A model generated the notes under the pieces. It was given only the letters and a program-made list of their open reading frames with translations. It had not been told where the DNA came from and made no database searches. Position numbers and translations under genes: made by a program. Positions 1 through 10,908 of a stretch of 64,000 nt of DNA are shown in pieces. Location: NCBI RefSeq assembly GCF_020080835.1, contig NC_058161.1:2790001-2854000 (forward strand). Reading direction: 5' to 3'. The stretch is from Cotesia glomerata. Lineage: Eukaryota > Arthropoda > Insecta > Hymenoptera > Braconidae. Each line of letters opens with the position of its first letter. Position 1 is the first letter of the stretch.

Positions 1-585
1 ATCTTTAAAGTCTGAAGAAGTAAAAACTTAAAACTAGATAATCTGTTTCCGTTATCAATCTTCGTATCCCGGATATTTAGTGCCGTTTACCCAATCTAAC
101 AGTGTCGCCACCACTTAGTACTAATTAGTGACCGGGTAACTGGCATGATAATTATAAATTATAATCATTTATAATGGATCTGTAATGCAAATAAAACCAG
201 ATCCTCCGAATTTTAATTAAGACAGTTATTCCTTTATCTGGTGGGTTTTCAATTCATTTTAATCCTCTAGTCAGTTTCTAGAAAAAAAGCCCGTCTCTAG
301 AGACTGTTTATAGTGTTTAGAATAGTAGCTCACGTCAGAGCCGCTAATGACTCGGATATTATTTAAAACCCGAGAAATTCTTTAATGTCCACTTTTGTAA
401 ACACTCTGTCCTCATGCTCGCGTAACGGAGAATTATACACCTGCGTCATGTGTAGACAGGTGTGATCATTTACTAACGGACATCGAACTCTAGTTTACTA
501 AACACAATTATTGATCTTTTTTTGTTATTTTTGTATATATATTCAAGTTTATTATTATAATAATTATTATTATTATTATTTTTTT
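1..585. other. AT-rich intergenic, no gene seen
   Basis: No open reading frame with protein-like content is visible on either strand. The stretch ends in an (ATT)n tract at about 553-583, directly before a dispersed repeat. A slightly GC-richer patch at about 300-450 has no recognisable motif. Confidence 0.6.
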
Positions 586-1450
586 AACTTCCCGCTAAGA
601 AAATTTAAAATTTTCAAAAATCGGGAAGTTATTGGTTTTACCCCGTTTTTCGAAAATCGAGTTTTCATCAGATCTCGACGTTTTGAGGTCCTAGGAAGCT
701 TTCCTGAATATTCCCGCGAGGGTGTCACTATGTCTGTATGTATGTGTGTGTGTGTGTGTGTGTGTAAGTATGTAAACCTCTTATAACTTTTGAACGGTTG
801 AACCGATTTCATCGCGATTGGTGCCATTCGAAAGGGCTTCGCCAAACTTAGATTTCCTGTTAATTTGAACCGATTCGGACCCGATAGATTTTGAGAAATT
901 TGGAGAAATCTAAAAAAAAGTAGGAAAAAAAATTTTTTCTGAAGTGGTTTTTTTGGGATAACTTTTAAACGGCTTAACCGACCGATTCCAAAAACTAATC
1001 AACTCTCAACCTTGAAAAACCACGTCGATCGCCGCCAATCCGGTCAAAATCGGTTGATTCGTTCGAGAGATATCGTGAACGAAAGAAAACCGAAAAAAGT
1101 GTTTTTCAGAGTTACTCTGAAATTTCTAGTTTGACCAATTGAAACTTAGAAATTATTTATGAGGCTTAAAAACTACGTAGAATGCCGCCAACCGCGTAAA
1201 AATCGGTTCATTCATTCAAAAGCTATTGCGGTATGAACATTCAAAAAATAGTGTTCTATGAAACTTCTATCAGACTTTTGAGCTCAAAGAGCTCAAAAGC
1301 ATAGAAAAGGTATCTTTTTGAGCTCGGAGAGCTTAAAACAACACACAGATTGTACTTTTGAGCTCGAAGAGCTCAAAAAAGCGGCCAGGTATTAACGGAA
1401 TTAGCGGGAAGTTTGCAGGGATGGCCTTTAGGGTTAACCGTTTTCCTAAT
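586..1450 (+). repeat. CTTCCCGC-family dispersed repeat, copy 1
   Basis: This is one of four copies in the window (others near 22901, 37580 and 50646). It starts AACTTCCCGCTAAG and ends with a conserved GGATGGCCTT block and a CCGTTTTCCTAAT tail. The start motif is repeated inverted about 50 bases before the end (TTAGCGGGAAGTT). The body carries a (TG)n tract at about 744-762, two blocks reading ACTTTTGAACGGTTGAACCG or similar, and three GAGCTCnnnGAGCTC-type palindromes at about 1280-1378. Reading frames over it are broken and differ between copies, so coding is unlikely. The superfamily is not recognised. Confidence 0.75.
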
Positions 1451-1650
1451 TTTTTTATTAGTATTTTTTTATACTGTATTTTATTAATTTTAAATTTTTA
1501 AAAAATAATAATAATACTTTTTTCAGTTTATTATTATTATTATTACTGTATTTATTATTATACGACTTTTTTTATTTTTTTATATTGTATTTTATTAATT
1601 TTACATTTTTCAAAAATAATAATAATATTTTTGTCAGATTATTATTATTA

Positions 1651-1696
<46 letters not shown>

Positions 1697-1885
1697 AAAT
1701 GAAGCTAGACTTCCATACTTTAAAAGACAATTAAAAGAATATGTAAAAAATCTATTTTAATGATATATTTTATACTGCGGTTAGAAAAAAATTTTTGATT
1801 GATTATATATTTTATTTATATTATAATTATTGTAATGAAATAAAGATATCAATTTGCTAAATAAAGATTATTATTATTATTATTA

Positions 1886-1916
<31 letters not shown>

Positions 1917-2115
1917 AATTAATTATTATACAACTTTTTTATTTTTTTCATAATGTATTTTATTAACTTTACATTTTTAAAATAGTAATAATAATTTTGT
2001 CAATTTATTATTATTGTTATTATTATTTTTAATTATTATACAACTTTTTTATTTTTTTCACAATGTATTTTATTAACTTTACATTTTTTAAAAATAGTAA
2101 TAATAATTTTGTCAG

Positions 2116-2151
<36 letters not shown>

Positions 2152-2290
2152 GCTGTTGTTGTTATTGTTATTATTATTATACGACTGTTTTATTTTTTTA
2201 TATTGTATTTGATTAATTAAAAATTTTTTAAAAATAATAATAATAATAAATAATATTGACTTAAATAAAAAATTAAAATAATTTAAAAAA
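1451..2290. repeat. (ATT)n/(TTA)n microsatellite and poly-T block
   Basis: Low-complexity DNA. Long TTA/ATT trinucleotide tracts lie at about 1640-1695, 1868-1890 and 2117-2180, with a poly-T run at about 1893-1916. Near-duplicate phrases containing TTTATTTTTTTCATAATGTA recur at about 1925 and 2045, which suggests local tandem duplication. No gene is visible. Confidence 0.8.
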
Positions 2291-2930
2291 AAGTTAATGA
2301 CAAAGAAAAAAATTGGAAAAGTTTAAGAAATAATTTCACCAAGAAAATAATTTTTTAATAATAAATAATTGGTAGTAATTCGTGGAAAAAATGTGTAGCA
2401 TTGAATGAGAGAAATTATTTGAGGAAAAATAGGCCATACAAACGGTGTACTGCTGCATAGTATCTTATAGTACAGTATAAATATAATTCTACCTGAGAGC
2501 TCGATACTTTCTCAAAAGATATATTTTATAATCGTGATATATGTTAATTGATCTCGACTAACAATAAATTAGACGTTACCTATGATAATTTAAATGCATA
2601 TAAACTTTTTAGTGTAATAAAAATTGTTTCTTTAAGAATAAATTTACTTTTTTCTTTTTCTTTTTGGTCTTAGTATTCTATTCTTTGTTATGAAGAAAAA
2701 TCTATGTGTATTATATAGAAGTGTGTTGTAAATTTCAAATTGGTAATGTGTAATTATATAATATTCGATGGATAAATTTATAGGCACGTGTGAGCTTGTA
2801 AGTCACGTTCGATTGTTAGATTTATAGGATTTTTCTTTCTTTTAGAAATTTATTAGTTTTTTAATAAAATTTTGGACACCTGTTGAATGAATAAAATTAT
2901 ACAATAATCGATATAAAAAAATTAAAATAA
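2291..2930. other. AT-rich intergenic, nothing recognised
   Basis: There is no coding potential, repeat boundary or RNA gene that I can support. The A at 2930 forms the 5' target flank of the Helitron-like element that follows. Confidence 0.5.
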
Positions 2931-4213
2931 TCTATGCATTATTAAGAGAATAAGAAAAATTTTGTGTCCAGGATAGTCATATAATAAAATCGTTTTTTTA
3001 AAGTAAAATTTGGTGTCATTGCAAAGATCGTGCCTTGAATTTGTGCCTTTTCAAAGTTTTATATCATTCTTATCAATAGTTAACTTATTAAGATAAGAAT
3101 TTAGGCTGCATTCGAAAATTCTCTATCTCTAGATACATAATTAAGAAATTACCTTTTATCTTGTGAAATATTGACATTTTTAAAGATATAAAGGCTGCCC
3201 AATTTCAAAACACAGTCACTGACAATTTTAAGATTTTTTAAAAATTTTCTTATTAAAAAAAAGTTTGCGTGCCAAATTGATAAAAAATTTGATTTATGAA
3301 TAGAAAATACTTGAATATAAATATTTTCAAGAAAAAATACTTTAAATTGAGGTCTAAACGTTATAAGAAATGCAGCAATACTAAAAAAAATCAGTTATAA
3401 AAATTTTGCAGTTACTGAGTTTTAAAATTGGGCAGCTGATAAGCTCATCGTGATGTTACACTCATCGAGACCTTTCATTTAAGTACCCACATCAATTTTT
3501 CATATATTTATATATATTATATATATGAATATATGAAAAAAATATCAAAATGCATGTGGGTACTCAAATGAAAGCTCTTAATAAATGGAACATCGAAATG
3601 AACTTATATTGTTAAAAACATCATTATTTAACAAAATGCATCAGTAATTCCTTAATTTTCAACATTTTCGTAAATATAAATCCATTCTGATGTTACATTC
3701 ATGGAGACCTTTCATTTGAGTACCCACACGCACTTTTCATATATTTTAAAAATATCATACATATAAAATATATAAAATATATGAAAAATGCATGTGTGTA
3801 CTCAAATGAAAGCTCTTGATGATTGTAACATCAGAATGAGCTTATATCATTAAAAACATCATTATTTAACAAAATGCAACAGTAATTCCTTAATTTTCAA
3901 CATTTTCGTAAATATAAGTCCATTTTGATGTTACACTCATCGAGACCTTTCATTTGAGTACCCACATGCACTTTTCATATATTTTATAAATATCATATAT
4001 ATCAAATATACAAAATATATGAAAAATGCAAGTGTGTACTCAAATGAAAGCTCTTAATGAGTTTAACATCGGGATGAGCTTATTTCTTTAAAAACATCAA
4101 TATTTAAGAAACTACAGTGCAATTTAACAAAAGTCATTATTTAATAAAGCAAAATTTTATTTATTTATATTTCACAAGGCACGGCAGTCACGTAGTGACT
4201 GCAAGATTGCTAG
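2931..4213 (+). mobile_element. Non-autonomous Helitron-like element H1, complete
   Basis: The 5' end is TCTATGCATTATTAAGAG, preceded by A. The 3' end has an 8-bp stem (GCAGTCAC / GTGACTGC, 3-base loop, 4183-4202 region), then AAGATTG and CTAG at 4210-4213, followed by T. A 5' TC, a 3' hairpin plus CTRR and insertion between A and T are the Helitron hallmarks. No Rep/helicase coding is present, so it would need trans-acting enzymes. The interior holds three near-palindromic units (about 3441-3610, 3675-3850 and 3911-4087). Confidence 0.8.
3441..4087. repeat. Array of three long near-palindromes inside H1
   Basis: Each unit is about 170 bp. The left arm runs from AGCTCATC through TTTCATTTGAGTACCCACAT, the centre is AT-only, and the right arm returns as ATGTGGGTACTCAAATGAAA to GATGAGCTTATAT. 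The units are separated by a spacer containing AATGCAACAGTAATTCC. The same unit recurs in every H copy in this window. A transcript from either strand would fold into long hairpins. Confidence 0.85.
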
Positions 4214-5209
4214 TAATAATTTATAAAAAAATAATTTTTTCAGAGATAAATTAATGGAGTATATAATTAAAAATAACAATAATATTTGTCGTCAGTGAAG
4301 GATATTGAATGAGTGAGAATATAAGCTAAAAACATGATATAAGTATCTGAGTGCAACGATCCTGTGCTCTTATACTTATATACGTGCTAATCGTGAAACC
4401 GGAAGTCCAGAGAGACCGCCCATTGTCCCGACTTGCTTTTGCTCATCACGCAGGTGAGACGGCAAGCTAATTCACAGCTCTACGGATATAACACCACACA
4501 TTGTACAAAAAAGTCATACGGGCTCAGTGCAAGCACGTGGTTAAAGTTTCAAATTTTAAAATTATAAATTTAAAATTCCAGTCCTTCAACATGAAAAATA
4601 AAACATGATTGAGAATTGAAAGGAAGATAAGAGAAAGCTTCTTCAATATTATTTTATTTATTCCCAGAGGAATAAATAAAACATATTTATTTTAATGACA
4701 ATGACTTTTCTTTGTAATGTACGCCCAAATTTTATTACAGCTTATTTTTGATCCGTTATAATTTATAATTTATATTTTTGTTTCTTCAATATCTTTTTTA
4801 TTTTTAGCAGCGTCATCACTAAAGAAAACATAACAAGCTCATCCTTATTTTTTTCAGTTGAGAAATAATAATATATAATATATAATATACAGTACATGAT
4901 ATTTACAAGTAAAGATATAAAAGTTCCAGCTGGAGATAGAGATGTAAAGGTGCACTAATAAGATATAAATAAATAAATCGGAGCAATCATCTTCTTTCAG
5001 AGATCGTACGTCAAGGATCGGGGAAAGTTAAATTCCATTTCACGTCTAATTGATACCTTGGATCGTATAAATTTCACACGGTGTAAATACACTGTACTAA
5101 ATGGATACGGTGCATTTACTCCGGGGATCAAATTGTAATTCTACGCTAACTATATTATTTTACTTTGAGGAAGTGCGATCGCTGATGAGTCAGTTTTTAT
5201 TGTTTGCTG
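4214..5209. other. Intergenic with a GC-richer island
   Basis: Mostly AT-rich. The patch at about 4380-4510 is clearly less AT-biased, but shows no ORF or RNA fold that I can name. An AT dinucleotide patch lies at about 4866-4890. The reading frame at 5101-5286 runs into a repeat segment and is not supported as a gene. Confidence 0.4.
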
Positions 5210-6497
5210 AAAAATTAATAATTGCTACTATCTTGCTCTACTATATGATTAAGAAAATGGAGGAAAATTTATTCTTAAGGCAATAACTAATAAGTAATGA
5301 AGATTGCTTCCTTTCAAAATTAGCATTTTTATTTTTGCATTGCAAAATAATTTATGATTCAAAAATCGAGTTTTATCTTAAAGATTGTCGGGGTATTGAA
5401 ATTTTCAAGATTAATTTTTTTAGGCTGCGAGAATGAAGTGACTTTAATGAATTTTTAAGATTAATCACCGGAATAAATAATTATTAAATCGAAATAATTT
5501 TATTTTAGTTTCTTAAAAGCTTATTCACCTCTCAGGAGATTTATTTTTAAAAAATTACCAACAAAATTTATAAAAATTTTATGTACAGACAGAGCCTGAA
5601 TATTTTAATAGTGATACAGATTTTTAATTTATTTTTTCGATAAATCAATTGACTAATTATATTGACAACAAATAACTATTTTAGATAGTCACTTAGATTG
5701 TACTTGATGGAAAATTTTTTCGGTTAAATGTTCGAAGAAAAAAACAATTTTTAGTCGAGGATATTGCTTTGTTTTCTTTTTAATTTTCTTTAGTTTATTC
5801 ATTAGTAATTTGTGTCAGGATTTTTGCCTTAGTTTTAAAATAACAATTAATGGTGTTAAATTTTTGATATTAAGACGAAAATATTGGTCGCATAAAAAAT
5901 GTTTAAAATAAAACTTGTTAAAAATTTAATTTTACAAAAAAAATGTCTTATAATTTTTTCGTAGGACCAATAAGAAAGTCGTAATTTAAAAATAAAGATT
6001 TTTATAACAAGCAAAAATTTGAATCATTAATTATGAATCTCAATTTTGGAATTACGATTAAAATATTAGTCGTAAAAAAATCATAAGATCCATTTTTTGT
6101 AGAAAATTTCATTTTCTACAACTTTGACAACCAATAACTATTTTAAATAGTCATTTAGATTGTACTTGATGGAAAATTTTTTCGGTTAAATGTTCGAAGA
6201 AAAAAACAATTTTTAGTCGAGGATATTGCTTTGTTTTCTTTTTAATTTTCTTTAGTTTATTCATTAGTAATTTGTGTCAGGATTTTTGCCTTAGTTTTAA
6301 AATAACAATTAATGGTGTTAAATTTTTGATATTAAGGCGAAAATATTGGTCGCATAAAAAATGTTTAAAATAAAACTTCTTCAAAATTTAATTTTCTAAA
6401 AAAAACGTCTCATAATTTTTTTTCAGAACCAATAAGGAAGCCGTAATTTAAAAACAAAGATTTTTATAACCCGCAAAAATTTGAATTATTAATTTTC
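5210..6497 (+). repeat. Repeat segment S, copy 1, with internal ~461-bp direct duplication
   Basis: The block 5210-6085 matches 25358-27020. Inside it, 5663-6033 is repeated at 6124-6497 with an offset of about 461 bases. Shared phrases include GTACTTGATGGAAAATTTTT and AGTCGAGGATATTGCTTTGT. No terminal inverted repeats are evident. The second copy carries two insertions absent here, so this copy serves as the empty site for both. Confidence 0.8.
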
Positions 6498-7668
6498 TGT
6501 CATAAAAAATTTCCTTCAATAAGTCTCGACATATTTAATAAAATTTATCACAACCATCAACAATATCAAATTAAAATGAAACATTTTAATTAACCTTTCT
6601 CCCTACTGAGCGAAAACGAACCAAATAAAATATCCGTCTCAGTCGCACATAATTCAATAATTAATAAGAGCATTAATAACCCAGCCCTATAATAAATCAC
6701 AATAATTACCCACCATTACTATAACTTTTATCTTACTTTAGCAGCTTATTGATAATAATAACAGTAATTATAATTCTTAATAATAAATATTCAAATGATA
6801 TCCTCATTTCTTAAAAAAAAAAAAGAACCCGTAAATTACCATCGGTTATTGACTTTTACTACGACTTCCGTGTAATTTATTTTTATTTAATGGTTGTAAA
6901 CGACGCCCGCATATTTCTCTTCATCATCAGTCCATATACCTGTTGCCAGTTGCTCTCGCTAAGCTCTGCTCTCCATTCTACTTTTATGTGCTCAACTGCA
7001 CGAGTAGAGCCAAAGCTAAAGCTGAAGAACCTAAACTATTACTAGTACTAACTATTCAGCATATAAGAGCATACTTATGCGCTATAAGACACAGATGCGC
7101 TTGTAACCGTCTAATATGTTCCGTATACTTAATCAGCAAATTCTCATACTCATATATATACTTGTTCTCATACTCACACTTAGAGACTGGAGCACGTCAC
7201 ATCACATCGTACCGAGAGTACTAGAGTGTAATTCTAGATTTTTCAGTACATAAAACTTTTTATTCATTTTCATTATACTGCACTTAAAAAGTTAAAACTT
7301 TTTTACTCTTATCTTTTTTATCTTATATTAATCTCACACATCTTCAGCCCGGAACATTGCAGCGCACTCTTATCTTTTAAGCTTTACTTTGGAAAAAATA
7401 CGCTCGTATATCTACTCTCTGTACTTTACTCTGTACTTTTATGGAGATAATGTGAGCGAGGATTAAATAGATACGATAAAATTAACATCAGCAGATTATT
7501 AAGAGGATCTTATTGCTTATACATTATGGTGAGATGATTAAAAAGGGTAATGCTAGGTTGAGGGTAAGAATTTTTTTAAGGGTATTACATTATTTAAGGT
7601 GATAATAATTACAGTTTTTATTATTAATCGCTACGCCTGTTTTTTTTTAAAGGGAAAAATTTTAAGGG
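6498..7668. other. AT-rich intergenic, no gene supported
   Basis: An ORF at 6943-7224 (93 codons) has no recognisable domain. Its composition does not differ from the surrounding DNA in a coding-like way. A mildly GC-richer patch spans about 6900-7210. Nothing else is recognised. Confidence 0.4.
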
Positions 7669-7748
7669 GAATTTTTATGGATAAAAATTAAAATTTATAA
7701 AGATGTGTTTTTAGTAAAAATATATCAATAAAGCTTAAAGCGATTCTT
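7669..7748 (+). repeat. Short repeat also present at 13183-13268
   Basis: The phrase GTAAAAATATATCAATAAAG and its flanks occur here and immediately upstream of element A1 at 13296. Here the match breaks at about 7741, where a CGGTGTTAAA-rich segment begins. An isolated A-element terminus lies further on at 8215-8231, so this may be a remnant of a similar arrangement. Confidence 0.55.
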
Positions 7749-7925
7749 CACCGTAATAAAAGCGGTGTTAAAATGAGTCCATTTTAACACCGCTATGTAA
7801 CACCTGTGTATTAACATCGGTGTAGCGGTGCTCTTTTGCGGTGTTAAAAATCTGGTGTTAAACCGGTGTAATATCGGTGTTAAACCGATGTAACAGTAGA
7901 ATAATTTTACACCGTATCGGAGTAT
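7738..7925. repeat. CGGTGTTAAA hairpin cluster
   Basis: The motif CGGTGTTAAA or its complement occurs at least five times within about 190 bases. A perfect 15-bp stem is formed by 7761-7775 and 7780-7794 around a 4-base AGTC loop. Further partial inverted copies follow (GGTGTTAAACCGGTGTAA, GGTGTTAAACCGATGTAA). This cluster is GC-richer than its surroundings and is probably a decayed fold-back element. A regulatory repeat cannot be excluded. Confidence 0.6.
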
Positions 7926-8214
7926 GAATATTACATGATCCATAAAACATAATTAATATTCAATATTTATCAAAATGAGACAAGTAACATTTATTTAAGA
8001 ATTTTCAATTTATAAAATTACTCAGAAATCGATTTAATGAATGTTATACAACAAGTTAAATAGTATTTACAATATTAAATGTTTAGGAACAATATAATAA
8101 TTATTTTTATCGTAACCATGATGTTTCTCATAATATAATGGATGTTTTAAACATGAAAAATCTACAGCTGTGCAAAAATAAATTATCTATATGAAAATCA
8201 TTTAAAAAACTTGG

Positions 8215-8231
8215 AGAGTACTTGGATCTCC
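8215..8231 (-). repeat. Isolated A-element terminus flanked by TTAA
   Basis: The phrase GAGTACTTGGATCTCC followed by TTAA matches the conserved end of the A elements. The rest of the element is not found adjacent, so this is a solo end or a deletion remnant. Confidence 0.5.
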
Positions 8232-9406
8232 TTAAGAATATACATAGGTATACATTCATAGATTTCAAAAAATAATTTTACTCATGTTAGTTAATTTAAT
8301 TAAAAATTTGTGAAGCCTAAATAAAAATCAGCAAAAAGATTGACATTAAAAATATATATTTTCTGTGGAAATTTAATTTAATTGAGGAATTTTAAGTTAT
8401 GTAAAAATTTTCTCAGATTTAGAAAACAAATTAAAAAATTCCATTATTTCATTTAATTTTCAGCGATCTCACCGGAAGCGTTTAATGAAATTACTTTAAT
8501 ATAAAGTTAATTGTGATTATGATTACGATGACGATGAGTGTCGCATTTTCACTCATCCTTGCGCGATCCCGAGGGTCACGGTGGTTGATTTGCCGTAGAC
8601 TGTATAAACTCGCGAGTTGCACAACCCATCCGCGTACGTAACTAAAGACGTTAAATGTAAATTTAGAAAAATAAAATAAAATAAAAAAACCCTCGTATCA
8701 AATTTCTCAATTTTAGTTTACTTAATTGCCTATTTTTACAACCTTTCCACATTTTCCACGCAAGACAAGTTTGCACGATTCCTTTTAAATATAATAACAA
8801 TTATAATAATTATTATTTTATTATGTACAATTTTTTTACTTCTTTGTTAAAGGTGTAATTGAACGCCTAAAAAAACGGAATTTTATAGAATAATTATAAT
8901 TATTGTAGAAAGTTGAAACCAAGTAACAGAATCTCGTCATCAAATAAACGTCCTTCATAAATCGTTTCAATTTCAGAATTTAAAACTTTATAAAAACTTG
9001 TTTTTCTTCTCGCCATGCAATAGTTCAAGTACTATTACTATTACTAACTAAGTATTATTTTGTATTATATATGTTGTATTACATAAATAAGTGAGTAACA
9101 TTAAAAATTAGTGTTCTTAAAAAAAAAATAAATTAAAAAAAAAATTGTGTAGTTGTCTACTTTGTTTCATCAGGATTGTTGTTGGATATATTCATTATTA
9201 AATTATTATATACTTGACTTTCGAACCTCAACTACTTTACGCATTACTTTATATGATAATACACTTTCGTTTTCAACATCACCTTTAACAAAAAAAAATA
9301 TAACGATAATAAAAATTCAAATTAAAAAAAATATAATAAAATTTCTAGTAAAAAAACCGTTATTATTATTATTATTTTGACATTAAAAAATTTTAAGTAA
9401 TAATAA
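8232..9406. other. Intergenic with a GC-richer island at about 8520-8650
   Basis: The island contains TTGCGCGATCCCGAGGGTCA and GATTTGCCGTAGACTG, much GC-richer than its flanks. It may be regulatory DNA or a UTR, but no ORF, splice pair or RNA gene is convincing. The rest is AT-rich with homopolymer runs. Confidence 0.35.
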
Positions 9407-9726
9407 TCTATGTTATTAAAAAAATCAGAAAAATATTGTTTCCAGGATATTCATGTGACAAAATCGGTTTTTTTAGTAAGATTTAGTGTCATTGCAAAAG
9501 ACTTGACTTGAATTTGTGCCTTTTCAAAGTTTTATATCATTCTCATCAATAGTTAATTTATTATGATAAGTATTTAGGCTGCATTCGAAAATGCTCTATC
9601 TCTAGATACATAATTAAGAAATGACCTTGAATCTTGTGAATTATTGACATTTTTTAAAATATAAGCTCATCCCGATGTTACACTCATCAAGACCTTTCAT
9701 TTAAGTACCCACATCAATTTTTCATA

Positions 9727-9772
<46 letters not shown>
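9407..9772 (+). mobile_element. Helitron-like element H4, 5' part only
   Basis: The 5' end TCTATGTTATTAAAAAAATC is preceded by A. The sequence follows other H copies through the conserved GGCTGCATTCGAAAATGCTC block and the left arm of a palindromic unit (about 9662-9730). It then enters a (TA)n tract. The right arm and the CTRR end are missing. The tract is interrupted by a tRNA-containing unit and then meets a fold-back element, so this copy was broken by nested insertions. Confidence 0.7.
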
Positions 9773-9778
<6 letters not shown>

Positions 9779-9995
9779 CACAAAAAATATACGTGACTGA
9801 ATAAAGTAGTCAGTACTTGTCTCGGATAGCTTAACTGGTAGAGCCCTTGGCGCGTAACCGAGAGATCTGGGTTCGATTCCCAGTCTGGGCTGTCTGATTA
9901 TTTTTTCAATTACGGAAAAATTCCCACTGAGTAGGTCCCCCCTTTCCCCTATCCGTTCTTTCCCAACTCCCTTAAAATTTGCTTTAATATGGCTT
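9773..9995 (+). mobile_element. tRNA-headed SINE-like unit
   Basis: The unit sits inside the (TA)n apex of H4. Homology to the interior of the TIR element at 28558-28949 (opposite strand) extends beyond the tRNA-like core: upstream GTGACTGAATA, downstream TTTTTTCAATTACGGAAAAA and a C-rich patch (GTCCCCCCTTTCCCC). It may be a SINE, or a fragment of that TIR element that lost its ends. Confidence 0.55.
9820..9890 (+). tRNA. tRNA-like sequence (probable pseudogene / Pol III promoter)
   Basis: An A-box-like TAGCTTAACTGGTAGAG and a perfect B box GGTTCGATTCC (9870-9880) are present. The anticodon stem CTTGG/CCGAG encloses the loop CGCGTAA, giving CGT as nominal anticodon. Position 33 is G rather than the near-universal U, and the acceptor stem does not pair well. 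It is more likely a SINE head than a working tRNA. Confidence 0.5.
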
Positions 9996-9999
9996 TAAT

Positions 10000-10003
10000 A
10001 TGC

Positions 10004-10083
<80 letters not shown>
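10000..10083. repeat. (TA)n microsatellite
   Basis: An almost pure TA tract, interrupted once by GCATA. It is the continuation of the (TA)n at 9731-9772 that was split by the tRNA-headed unit. Confidence 0.9.
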
Positions 10084-10084
<1 letters not shown>

Positions 10085-10087
<3 letters not shown>

Positions 10088-10470
10088 GGTGTCCCAAAAG
10101 TAACGGACGCCATTGTAGCATCTGATGAAAAAAATAATTCTGAGACGAAAAGTCCTTACCATTTTTAAATTAACCGCATAGATAATTAATTATTAATTAA
10201 AAATAACGTCTCTTTATTTGTTAGAGAAAGAGCGTCAGTGTCCAGTCTAGTATGTGCCAAACAAAGACACAACTAACTGTATGACTAACTAGCTTCTATA
10301 GCTAACGTAGTCATACATATTTACTTACACATTCACACGTGCAAGCGTCTTCGTTTAGAACGCACTTGACTGGACACTAGCGGACGTTATTTTAATTAAT
10401 AATTAAAATCACCTATGCATCTGATTAAAAAATGGCTAAGGACTTTTCGTCTCAGAATACAGTAACAATA
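10085..10470. mobile_element. Fold-back element with CAGGGTGTCCCAAAAGT left end
   Basis: The left arm (about 10085-10245) begins CAGGGTGTCCCAAAAGTAAC after TA. The right arm (about 10350-10470) is its inverse, sharing GAGACGAAAAGTCCTTA and GTGTCCAGTC. The outermost terminus is absent from the right arm, so the element is truncated there. No coding capacity. It resembles a TA-inserting MITE, but the family is not identified. Confidence 0.6.
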
Positions 10471-10479
10471 ATACAGTAA

Positions 10480-10890
10480 CAATAGTTACCATTGTTAAAT
10501 AATCCCTTTAATGACCTAGACGAACCTTCGACATAAACGGAAAAATTTTTACAACCCATCTGTTTATCAGATGGCGACCAGACCACTTCGAATTTAACAA
10601 TCTTCCCACACTTAGTTTAAACAACCCTCCTTTAAATAAATAATACCCTCTCTAGAATCCTACCGTTTAGCAACAATTCCCCAACTCCATTTAGTTTCCA
10701 CCAATCATAAACCGAAATACCCTTCCCAAAATTGCATTAACTGACTGACGATCGTTTTACCAAAAATCGACTAAAACAGTTACTGACAAACCATAGACCA
10801 AGCTCGCCGAGCGTTCTTACCGAATTCATACCTACTTTTCTACCGACCAAATTTATGTAACCAGAGTCAGTGCTCAATTTTCAATAAATA
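10480..10890. other. Strand-asymmetric, G-poor/C-rich stretch without ORF
   Basis: The + strand is markedly depleted in G and enriched in C and A (for example 10621-10740), unlike the surrounding DNA. All frames checked on the minus strand contain frequent stops. Its origin is unknown. Confidence 0.5.
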
Positions 10891-10908
10891 ATTTACTTTT
10901 AAAATAAC

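Noticed and set aside
511..845. Overlapping ORFs on both strands
   Set aside because: They lie in the CTTCCCGC repeat and include a (TG)n translation. They are not conserved in the other copies.
3441..4087. Regularly spaced repeats resembling a CRISPR array
   Set aside because: The units are long palindromes in a Helitron-like eukaryotic element, spacers are conserved between units, and no cas genes are present.
9820..9890. Functional tRNA gene (also 28711, 35713, 42672, 47503)
   Set aside because: Poor acceptor pairing, a non-U33 or abnormal anticodon loop, and repetitive flanks indicate SINE or element-borne pseudogenes.
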